Part shown: positions 1-6,371 of the stretch, in pieces
Layout: each line of letters starts with the position of its first letter
Position numbering within the stretch: position 1 is the stretch's first letter
Assembly (NCBI GenBank): GCA_036269915.1
Contig: DATBDM010000171.1
Coordinates: forward strand, 1-12,093
DNA length: 12,093 nt
Source of the DNA: DATBDM01 sp036269915
GTDB taxonomy: Bacteria; Actinomycetota; Thermoleophilia; Solirubrobacterales; Solirubrobacteraceae
Reading direction: 5' to 3'
Notes under the pieces: model-generated
What the model saw: only the letters and a program-made list of their open reading frames with translations
What the model was told of the DNA's origin: nothing
Database searches by the model: none
Program-made: the position numbers and the translations under genes

Positions 1-924
1 GTAGTCGAAGCCGTCGAACACCGGCGGGCGCAGCTCGAACAGCGGCACCGAGGAGCCGGGCACGAACTCCGCCCGGTGGACGAGGATCTCCATCGTCGAG
101 GGCGCGATCCGCACCGTGACCCCGCGGCGGTGCGAGACGTCGACGAGCTCGACGGCGCGCTCCTCCGGGAAGTCCGGGTCGGCGATGATCACCTCCTGCA
201 CACGGTGGGCGTCGATGATCCCGCCGAGGTCCTCGAGCTGCCCGAGCGAGCGCAGGCCGTTGTCGGGCCGCGGCGTGAGCGAGATGAAGCCGACGAGCTC
301 CACCGGCGCGCGCGCCTCCACGCCGAGCGCGTGCGCGACGTCCTCGATGTGCCGGCCGGACCCGACGAGCACGGCGCGGCGGCGATAGCCCGCGGCGCGC
401 AGGACGACGCCCGTCGCCCGCTCGTAGGCCCCGCGCATGAGCCCCACGTAGATGATCCCGAAGGTCAGGGTGCCGTAGAAGATGTAGTAGCTCGAGTACT
501 GCTCGCCGTTGACCACCGCGTAGATCAGCGCGACGACCATCACCTCGAACAGCGACGTGACGATCTTGGCCAGGCCCGGGCGCTGCGCGCGATCGGCGTA
601 GAGGCCCGAGCGGGCGAACAGCAGCGCCGTGACCAGATAGGCGAAGGCCACCGTGCGGCGCGCCTCCTCGAAGGAGGCGTCCCACGCCCACTCGTGCTGG
701 AGGAGCACCGCCTTGACCATCAGCGCGGTGAGCAGCGCCGCGAAGACGCCGGCGAAGTCCAGCGCCAGCAGCGAGACGATCCGCCCGACGCGCCGCGCCG
801 TCTCCATGCGCAGCACGAACGACAGCGCCGGCGGGCGCTTGCGGCGCACGTCGACGCTCGGCAGCGTCACCGTCGTGGTCGACGACGGCGCGCGGGGTGG
901 AATCTCGGTCGGGGCGTCAGCCAA
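1..924 (-). CDS. Exopolysaccharide polyprenyl glycosylphosphotransferase, N-terminal part (cut by window edge)
   Basis: The frame stays open for 308 codons from a TTG start at 924-922 to base 1. The protein begins with a basic, Pro/Ser/Thr-rich cytoplasmic leader. Hydrophobic segments follow at about residues 49-70, 92-108, 125-138 and 146-163. Next comes a Rossmann-like CoA_binding_3 region that opens with AVLVGSG at about 184-190, and the visible part ends in PPVFDGFDY. This order matches WbaP/WcaJ-like enzymes, which transfer a sugar-1-phosphate from a UDP-sugar to undecaprenyl phosphate at the inner membrane and so start exopolysaccharide or O-antigen units. The catalytic bacterial sugar transferase domain would lie beyond the window, so substrate and activity cannot be judged. 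TTG is chosen because AGGGAG stands six bases before it, one of the few good Shine-Dalgarno sites in the window; an upstream in-frame TTG has no such site. The UDP-sugar enzyme gene lies 91 bases upstream on the same strand. Confidence 0.88.
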   Translation of the reverse strand, partial: MADAPTEIPPRAPSSTTTVTLPSVDVRRKRPPALSFVLRMETARRVGRIVSLLALDFAGVFAALLTALMVKAVLLQHEWAWDASFEEARRTVAFAYLVTALLFARSGLYADRAQRPGLAKIVTSLFEVMVVALIYAVVNGEQYSSYYIFYGTLTFGIIYVGLMRGAYERATGVVLRAAGYRRRAVLVGSGRHIEDVAHALGVEARAPVELVGFISLTPRPDNGLRSLGQLEDLGGIIDAHRVQEVIIADPDFPEERAVELVDVSHRRGVTVRIAPSTMEILVHRAEFVPGSSVPLFELRPPVFDGFDY

Positions 925-1015
925 GGCGCTCTCCCTGACTGTCAACGCTCGAGACCGGTTCGTGTAGCGGCATTTGTGCGTGGGGCTGCGGAACGACCTC
1001 CCGCGGCCGGCCTGC

Positions 1016-1966
<951 letters not shown>

Positions 1967-1975
1967 ATGGCGCTC

Positions 1976-1981
1976 AGGATA
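1976..1981 (-). promoter_or_regulatory. -10-like hexamer TATCCT for the epimerase gene
   Basis: Reading on the minus strand, TATCCT is followed by nine bases and then the ATG at 1966. This fits a start of transcription within two or three bases of the start codon. No convincing -35 box is seen. It is supported mainly by the same TANNNT arrangement at the other divergent pairs of this window. Confidence 0.4.
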
Positions 1982-2000
1982 ACTCAGGAGCCGGGTGCAC

Positions 2001-2006
2001 TACGCT
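2001..2006 (+). promoter_or_regulatory. -10-like hexamer TACGCT for the methyltransferase gene
   Basis: TACGCT lies eleven bases before the GTG at 2018, so transcription would begin only a few bases upstream of translation. Nineteen bases separate it from the opposite-strand TATCCT at 1976-1981. Each promoter's -35 region would therefore overlap the other's -10, and the two might compete for RNA polymerase. Confidence 0.35.
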
Positions 2007-2017
2007 CGGCGGCAGTT

Positions 2018-2782
2018 GTGAGCGACCACGGCGCAGACGTCGAGGGCCTGCGCGAGTTCTACGAGGCCGGCTACGCCGAGGAGAGCGAGCTGTTCGCGCG
2101 CTGGCGCGCGCTCGGCGGCGCCGGCAAGGCCGAGCACGTCGCGGCGTTGTGCCGCCGGGCCGCCCTGGAGCCCCGCACGGTGGTCGACATCGGCTGCGGC
2201 GAGGGCGCCCTGCTGGCCGAGCTCTCGCGCCGCGGGATCGGCGCGGCGCTCGACGGCTTCGAGCTCTCCCCCACGGCGGTCGAGCTGGCCCGCCGCCGTG
2301 CCGTTCCGCGCGCTAGGCGCATCGAGGTCTACGACGGGCGCCACGTCCCCGCCGAGGACGGCGCCTACGACCTCGCCGTGCTCTCGCACGTCGTCGAGCA
2401 CGTCGCCGACCCGCTGCCGCTGTTGCGCGAGGCGGGCCGCGTCGCGTCGCACGTGCTCGTCGAGGTGCCGCTCGAGGCCAACCGCTCCGCGGCGCGGCCG
2501 GCCAAGCGGGCGGAGGCGGCGCGCATCGGCCACCTGCACGCGTTCGATCGCGCGACCGTGCAGGGTCTGTGCCGCGAGGCCGGTCTCGAGATCGTCGCCG
2601 AGCTCGCCGATCCGCTGCCGCTGGCCCATCACGCCTTCTTCGCGAGCTCACCGCGCGCACGCGCGAGCGCGCTGGCCAAGGCTGCGGTCCGCCGCACGGG
2701 ATTCGCGCTCGCGCCCCGGCGGGCCGAGCGCTGGTTCACGGTGCACTACGCCTGCCTGACGGTCAGGCGATCGCTTCCATGA
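2018..2782 (+). CDS. Class I SAM-dependent methyltransferase
   Basis: This 254-residue protein (counted from GTG 2018) has the SAM-binding glycine motif VDIGCGEG at about residues 56-63, the acidic end of strand 2 at E82 (GFELS), and the HVVEHV segment at 124-129 that is common in Methyltransf_11/23 proteins. A VEVPLEAN segment and GHLHAFD follow; similar pairs occur in methyltransferases encoded among glycosyltransferases. The substrate is not visible; a sugar or lipid-linked glycan is a guess from context. An in-frame ATG at 1967 would add 17 residues and abut the epimerase start codon exactly. I prefer GTG 2018 because the -10-like TACGCT lies inside that extension and the added residues do not look like a domain. 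The last 20 bases overlap the 3' end of the opposite-strand methyltransferase gene. Confidence 0.85.
   Translation: MSDHGADVEGLREFYEAGYAEESELFARWRALGGAGKAEHVAALCRRAALEPRTVVDIGCGEGALLAELSRRGIGAALDGFELSPTAVELARRRAVPRARRIEVYDGRHVPAEDGAYDLAVLSHVVEHVADPLPLLREAGRVASHVLVEVPLEANRSAARPAKRAEAARIGHLHAFDRATVQGLCREAGLEIVAELADPLPLAHHAFFASSPRARASALAKAAVRRTGFALAPRRAERWFTVHYACLTVRRSLP
2754..2768. terminator. Short inverted repeat at the convergent methyltransferase ends
   Basis: GCCTGAC (2754-2760) and GTCAGGC (2762-2768) mirror each other around a single base. The repeat overlaps the TGA stop of the minus-strand gene (2765-2763) and lies just before the plus-strand stop. As RNA it could form a five-base-pair stem with a five-base loop in either direction. 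No T-run follows, so a role in termination is only a suggestion. Confidence 0.2.
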
Positions 2783-3389
2783 ACAGCGACTCGGGACGCA
2801 CGTCGATGCGCTCGACGTCCGGGCAGCGCCCGGCGCGGAAGCCCTCGCGGCGGATGTCGTGGAAGCCGGCCCGTTCGAGCGCGTCGCGGAGGTTGGCCTC
2901 GTTGTAGTGCCACCAGTGCCGGTGTCGCGAGCGCGAGCGCGAACGGCCCTGGAGGAAGCCCGCGAGGAAGGCGTCGGCCGCCGCCGGCTCGAAGGCGGCG
3001 ATCTCCCGGTCGAGATCGGGCACCGCGATCCGCAGCACGGCCCCGGGTCGCAGGACGCGATGCAGCTCGCGCAGCGTCGCGTCCGCCTCCCCCGGCGTCA
3101 GGTGCTCGAGCACGTGCGCGCCGAACGCCGCCTCGAACGTGTCGTCGCCGTAGGGGAACCGGCGCGTCAGGTCGAGGTAGTGCAGGCGCGCGAAGCGCCC
3201 GTCCGCGTAGGCGGCCCAGCGCTCGTCGGACAGCCGGCCGAGGCGCCGCGCCAGCTTCGCCACCGCCGGCAGGCGCGCGATGGCCAGATGCGGCGTGACG
3301 TCGGTGTTGTGCCAGCCGGCGTGGACGTCGTCGAAGGCCCCGAAGTGCAGCCGCGTCTCGGCGGGGGCTCGGCGCCGCAGGAGGGTCAC
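2763..3389 (-). CDS. SAM-methyltransferase-like protein with a divergent motif I
   Basis: This 208-residue protein starts at GTG 3389. It opens with LHFGAFDDVHAGWHNTD (residues 14-30), which stands where related proteins have a glycine-rich L-x-x-G-C-G-x(6)-G-W-x-N-x-D segment. YLDLTRRFPYGDDTFE (71-86), HVLEHL (92-97), HRVLRPGAVLRIAVPDLD (110-127) and WWHYNE follow, all typical of the Methyltransf_11 fold. The usual G-x-G-x-G of motif I is reduced to G17-A-F, so SAM binding may be altered, although the GWxNxD end is kept. An Arg-Ser alternation lies at about 149-155. The substrate is unknown; the glycosyltransferase neighbours suggest glycan modification. GTG 3389 is chosen because TAGGCT stands seven bases upstream, mirroring the promoter of the divergent glycosyltransferase gene. 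Longer readings would run through that promoter. Confidence 0.8.
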   Translation of the reverse strand: MTLLRRRAPAETRLHFGAFDDVHAGWHNTDVTPHLAIARLPAVAKLARRLGRLSDERWAAYADGRFARLHYLDLTRRFPYGDDTFEAAFGAHVLEHLTPGEADATLRELHRVLRPGAVLRIAVPDLDREIAAFEPAAADAFLAGFLQGRSRSRSRHRHWWHYNEANLRDALERAGFHDIRREGFRAGRCPDVERIDVRPESLFMEAIA

Positions 3390-3396
3390 GCCCCGC

Positions 3397-3410
3397 AGCC
3401 TAGTTACCCT
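3397..3410. promoter_or_regulatory. Mirror-symmetric bidirectional -10 pair, leaderless both ways
   Basis: Bases 3397-3402 read TAGGCT on the minus strand, seven bases from the GTG at 3389. Bases 3405-3410 read TACCCT on the plus strand, seven bases from the ATG at 3418. The two hexamers are separated by GT, and the axis of symmetry (3403.5) is exactly midway between the two start codons. No -35 box or Shine-Dalgarno site is evident for either gene. CAGCCTAGTTA recurs at 5806-5816. Confidence 0.6.
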
Positions 3411-3417
3411 GCGGCGG

Positions 3418-4446
3418 ATGCCGGCCCCCGTCGACGTCGCGGTGCTCTCGCCCGGGTCGACGCTCGGATGGCGCCGGGCGGACGCGGCGTTCGCGGCCGG
3501 CGTGCGCGAGGCGGGAGCGACGTGCACGGTCGTCCCGGTCGCGATCGGCCGCGCCGGCGCGCTGCGCGTGCATCCGGCGCTGACCGACGCCGTCGAGGCG
3601 CTCGCCGCCCGCCACGCCGCCGGGCGGCTCCCCCCGGCGCGCGCGCTCGTGCTCTCGACGATCACCGCCGTGCTGCTGCAGCGCCCCCGCCATCCCTACG
3701 CGATCCGCTTTGACGCGCTCGCGGCGGTCAACCGGCCCGGCGGCAGCGGCGCCTGGCAGCGGGCGGTCGAGCCGCACGCCCTCGCACGCGCCGACCTGCT
3801 GCTGCCCTGGAGCGCGGAGGGCGGCGCCCCGGCCCCGGCCGGGGCGCCCACGATCCCCGTCGGCGTCCCCGTCGAGCCGATCCCCGGCGCCGCACGGCGC
3901 GACATCGACGTGCTCGCCTATGCGGGCAACCCGGACAAGCGCCGGCTCGACGTGCTGAGCACCGCGCTCGCGGCCGGCGCGCGCGGGCGGCGCGTGGTGA
4001 TCGGCGGGATCGAGTCCGAGCACGCGCGCCGCTGGCTGGCCCGCCGCGGCATCGCCGAGCCGGAGGGCGTCGAGTGGGCCGGGATCGTGCCGCGCGAGCG
4101 CTGGCTCGAGCTGCTCGGGCGCTCGCGGGCGTTCGCCAACGCGTCGCACTTCGAGGATCACGGCCTCGCGCCGCTCGAGGCGCTCTCGGCCGGCGCGCTG
4201 CTCGTCACCGTCCCGTCGCCGGGGCCGTATCCGGCGCTGGCGATGGCGCGCGCGCTGGCGCCGGAGCTCGTCGCCGCCGATCGCTCCCCCGCCGCGCTCG
4301 CGGCCGCGGTGGACGCGGCAGCGCGGGTGGGCGACGCCGACCTGCGCGCCTACGCGCAGCGCGCGGACGGGCTGCTCGCGCCGCACCGGCGCGAGGCGAT
4401 CACCCGCACGATCGCCGAGCGGGTGCTGCCGGCGCTCGGCATCTAG
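3418..4446 (+). CDS. GT-B-fold glycosyltransferase (GT4-like)
   Basis: This 342-residue protein has an N-terminal half with weak similarity to known domains and a C-terminal half of glycosyltransferase-1/GT4 character. The clearest motif is the EX7E pair E246/E254 in HFEDHGLAPLEALSAGALLV, which in this superfamily contacts the donor sugar nucleotide. VEWAGIVPRERWLELLGRSR before it corresponds to the usual 'V-x-F-x-G-x-V-x-x-x-x-L' strand and helix. No signal peptide or membrane span is seen, so it should act at the cytoplasmic face. Donor and acceptor are unknown. ATG 3418 is preferred to upstream in-frame starts, which would run through the promoter and antisense to the divergent methyltransferase gene. 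The TAG stop (4444-4446) interlocks with the opposite-strand stop (4445-4443) in the palindrome CTAG. Confidence 0.8.
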   Translation: MPAPVDVAVLSPGSTLGWRRADAAFAAGVREAGATCTVVPVAIGRAGALRVHPALTDAVEALAARHAAGRLPPARALVLSTITAVLLQRPRHPYAIRFDALAAVNRPGGSGAWQRAVEPHALARADLLLPWSAEGGAPAPAGAPTIPVGVPVEPIPGAARRDIDVLAYAGNPDKRRLDVLSTALAAGARGRRVVIGGIESEHARRWLARRGIAEPEGVEWAGIVPRERWLELLGRSRAFANASHFEDHGLAPLEALSAGALLVTVPSPGPYPALAMARALAPELVAADRSPAALAAAVDAAARVGDADLRAYAQRADGLLAPHRREAITRTIAERVLPALGI

Positions 4447-5585
4447 CGCAGGCCGTCGTAGACGTCGTCCCAGATCCGCCCGACGGCCTGCATGCCGTAG
4501 CGGTCGTGTGCGCGCTGCGCGAGCGCCGCAGCGTCGAAGCGGTCGAGCTCGCCGGTCAGGCGCACGATCGCCGCGGCCAGCTGCTCCACCCGGCACGGCT
4601 CGACGAGGATGCCGGTGTCGTCGTCGACGACCTCGGGGACGCCGCCGACCGCGGTCGCGATCGCCGGGAGGCCGCTCGCCATCGCCTCCAGCAGCACGAC
4701 CGGCAGGTTCTCGAAGCGGCTCGCGAGCACGAAGGCGTCCGCCGCGCGCATCAGCTCGGCGACCTGCTCCGGGCTGCGCGGGCCGAGCAGGCGGACGACG
4801 CCGTCGAGGCCCAGCTCGCGCACGAGCCCGCGCAGCTCGGCCTCGAGGCGCCCCGCCCCGACGATGTCGAGGTGCACGTCGGCGCCCTGGGCGCCGGCCG
4901 CGGCGACCGCGCGGACGAGATCGGCGTGGCGCTTCTTCTCGTCCAGCGAGGCGACGTTGAGCAGGCGGATCGGCCGGCCCTGCGGGCTGGGCCGCTGCTC
5001 CGCCGGCGGGTGGAAGACGGTCGTGTCGACGACGTTGGGGACGACCCGGTAGCGCCCGCGCGGCTGCACCGCCTCGAGCTGGCGGCGCAGGTCCTCGCTG
5101 ACGGGGCAGACGAGGTCGGCATGACCGAAGCAGTAGCGCGCGAGCCGGAGGTCGGCGCCGTGGACGAGGCCGCGCTGGAAGGCCGTGAAGTGCTCGGAGA
5201 CGACGACGGGGCAGCCCAGCCGGCGCCCGAGCAGCACCGCGGGAAAGCCGGCCTCGAACACGTGGGCGTGGATGACGTCGGGCCGCCAGCCCGAGCGCCG
5301 CAGCGACCGCAGGACGGCCTCCATGCCGACGAGCTGGGTCGCCATGCCGGCGGCCCGGACGCGCGGGCGGCGGTAGACGAGCCGAGTCGTCGGCACCGGC
5401 TCGGCCGGGTCCTCCCAGTGGCGGAAGAGCGCACGGCCGGACATCGGCTCCGGCGTGAAGGCCAGCACGCGGACGTCGTTGGTCGCGGCGATCGCGCGCG
5501 CCTGCTCGCGGCTGAACACGCCGAACACCGGCCTGTCCGGCCACGGGTACCACTTCGGCATGACGAGGACGCGGCGCCCGCTCAC
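4443..5585 (-). CDS. GT4 family glycosyltransferase
   Basis: This 380-residue enzyme begins SGRRVLVMPKWYPW and has both GT-B halves. The N-terminal Rossmann half includes DVIHAHVFEAGFPAVLLGR and PVVVSEHFTAF. The C-terminal donor-binding half includes LLNVASLDEKKRHADLVRA, VRLLGPRSPEQVAELMRAAD and the EX7E motif E292/E300 in FENLPVVLLEAMASGLPAIA. GT4 enzymes are retaining transferases that usually use nucleotide-activated sugars at the cytoplasmic membrane face. The opening resembles enzymes of exopolysaccharide or teichuronic acid-like pathways, but the acceptor is unknown. GTG 5585 is the likely start: it overlaps the stop of the upstream 72-codon gene in GTGA, the classic form of translational coupling, and no Shine-Dalgarno site precedes it. 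Its stop codon overlaps that of the convergent glycosyltransferase. Confidence 0.9.
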   Translation of the reverse strand: MSGRRVLVMPKWYPWPDRPVFGVFSREQARAIAATNDVRVLAFTPEPMSGRALFRHWEDPAEPVPTTRLVYRRPRVRAAGMATQLVGMEAVLRSLRRSGWRPDVIHAHVFEAGFPAVLLGRRLGCPVVVSEHFTAFQRGLVHGADLRLARYCFGHADLVCPVSEDLRRQLEAVQPRGRYRVVPNVVDTTVFHPPAEQRPSPQGRPIRLLNVASLDEKKRHADLVRAVAAAGAQGADVHLDIVGAGRLEAELRGLVRELGLDGVVRLLGPRSPEQVAELMRAADAFVLASRFENLPVVLLEAMASGLPAIATAVGGVPEVVDDDTGILVEPCRVEQLAAAIVRLTGELDRFDAAALAQRAHDRYGMQAVGRIWDDVYDGLR

Positions 5586-5800
5586 GAGCCGGCGTGCGCG
5601 AGCTTGTGCGGCTTCTTCTTCCTGCGCGCGGCCTTGAGCTGCTTCTTGCGCAGATCCGGGTCCAGCACGTAGCGGCCGTCGTCGAGCTTCGCGGCGAGGC
5701 CGGCCCGCTGCAGCCGCTTGCACACGACCGGGCAGCGCTTGCATCGCGGCGACGACGCGCAGCAGTGCTTCTTCGGCTTCACGACGCGGGCGGCGGCCAC
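5582..5800 (-). CDS. Small cysteine-rich basic protein, unknown function
   Basis: The 72-residue product has H12, C13, C14, C20, C23 and C27 clustered near the N-terminus (KHCCASSPRCKRCPVVCKRL), a middle LDDGRYVLDPDLRK segment and a strongly Lys/Arg-rich tail. Five cysteines and a histidine within sixteen residues suggest a zinc or iron-sulfur site, and the basic tail suggests nucleic acid or anionic polymer binding; both are inferences. I think similar short proteins occur in other actinobacteria as unnamed conserved proteins, but I cannot name a family. It is likely real: GTG 5800 has a TAGGCT hexamer six bases upstream, symmetric with the ferritin promoter, and its TGA overlaps the start of the glycosyltransferase gene. 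Coupling to that gene may mean a shared role or merely a shared promoter. Confidence 0.75.
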   Translation of the reverse strand: MAAARVVKPKKHCCASSPRCKRCPVVCKRLQRAGLAAKLDDGRYVLDPDLRKKQLKAARRKKKPHKLAHAGS

Positions 5801-5806
5801 CCCTCC

Positions 5807-5820
5807 AGCCTAGTTAGGCT
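5807..5820. promoter_or_regulatory. Perfectly mirrored TAGGCT pair, bidirectional leaderless promoter
   Basis: AGCCTA-GT-TAGGCT gives the identical -10-like hexamer TAGGCT on both strands. Each is exactly six bases from a start codon, GTG 5800 on the minus strand and ATG 5827 on the plus strand. The symmetry axis (5813.5) coincides with the midpoint between the starts. The bases GGAGGG directly before the minus-strand GTG touch the start codon, too close for normal Shine-Dalgarno use. No iron-box-like operator for the ferritin gene is recognised. Confidence 0.65.
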
Positions 5821-5826
5821 CCGCCC

Positions 5827-6354
5827 ATGCCCGCCGCAGCCTTCGTCGACCGGCTCAATGAGCAGGTCGGCCACGAGTTCGCCGCCCACCAGCAGTACGT
5901 CGCGTGCGCCGTCTACTACGACGGCGAGACGCTTCCCCAGCTGGCGCGCTTCTTCTACCGCCAGGCGCTCGAGGAGCGCGGCCACGCGATGATGATGGTC
6001 CGCTACCTGCTCGACGCGGACGCGACGGCGACGATCCCCGGCGTGAGCGCGCCGCAGACCGAGTTCGCCGACATCGTCGAGCCCGTGGCGCTGGCACTCG
6101 AGCAGGAGCGCCGGGTGACCGAGCAGATCAACGCGCTCGCCGGCACCGCCCGCGAGGCCGGCGACTACACCAGCGAGCAGTTCATGCAGTGGTTCATCAA
6201 GGAGCAGGTCGAGGAGGTGGCGACGATGTCCGACCTGCTGCGCGTGGTCACCCGCTCGCAGCACGATCCGATGGACATCGAGGACTTCCTCGTGCGCGAG
6301 CACCCGGGCGAGGAGGGCGCCGACCCGACCGCGCCGCGCCCGGCGGGCGTGTGA
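5827..6354 (+). CDS. Non-heme ferritin
   Basis: This 175-residue iron-storage protein should assemble into a 24-subunit cage in the cytosol, oxidising Fe(II) and storing a ferric core. Ferroxidase ligands known from E. coli FtnA appear at matching positions: E17 (GHEFAAHQQY), E50 and H53 (EERGH), E94 (EQERR), and E126, Q127, E129 and E130 (IKEQVEE). Y24, near the metal site in many ferritins, is also kept. The length matches bacterial ferritins, including mycobacterial BfrB-like proteins, and the acidic, Pro-rich tail is also of that kind. The heme-ligand methionine of true bacterioferritins is not expected in this lineage, and I see no fitting M52-type context. ATG 5827 has no Shine-Dalgarno site; a TAGGCT hexamer six bases upstream predicts a leaderless message. 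It ends one base before the convergent selB stop. Confidence 0.93.
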   Translation: MPAAAFVDRLNEQVGHEFAAHQQYVACAVYYDGETLPQLARFFYRQALEERGHAMMMVRYLLDADATATIPGVSAPQTEFADIVEPVALALEQERRVTEQINALAGTAREAGDYTSEQFMQWFIKEQVEEVATMSDLLRVVTRSQHDPMDIEDFLVREHPGEEGADPTAPRPAGV

Positions 6355-6371
6355 GCTAGCGCCGGGCGCGG
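6334..6371. terminator. 12-bp inverted repeat between convergent ferritin and selB ends
   Basis: CCGCGCCCGGCG (6334-6345) and CGCCGGGCGCGG (6360-6371) are exact reverse complements with a 14-base loop. The loop contains both stop codons, TGA at 6352-6354 for the ferritin and TAG at 6358-6356 for selB. The repeat therefore makes a hairpin at the 3' end of both transcripts. There is no T-run on either side, so it would be a U-less bidirectional terminator or an end-stabilising stem. The stem includes the last codons of both genes. Confidence 0.5.

Noticed and set aside
940..945. TTGACA on the minus strand upstream of the TTG start at 924, resembling a consensus -35 box
   Set aside because: About 17 bases further on, already inside the coding region, there is no TANNNT-like -10, so it is probably chance.
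2912..2945. Repeated GCGAGC-like units in the minus-strand methyltransferase gene, considered as a DNA repeat
   Set aside because: The repeat is short and is explained by alternating Arg-Ser codons in a continuous reading frame.
3400..5553. A 717-residue minus-strand frame across both glycosyltransferase genes
   Set aside because: It is Arg/Ala/Gly-rich without domains and overlaps two well-supported genes in other frames.
4074..5672. Long plus-strand frame antisense to the GT4 gene (532 residues)
   Set aside because: Its composition is that of a GC-rich antisense shadow (Arg/Asp/Glu/Ala strings) with no recognisable domain, while the minus strand encodes a clear glycosyltransferase.
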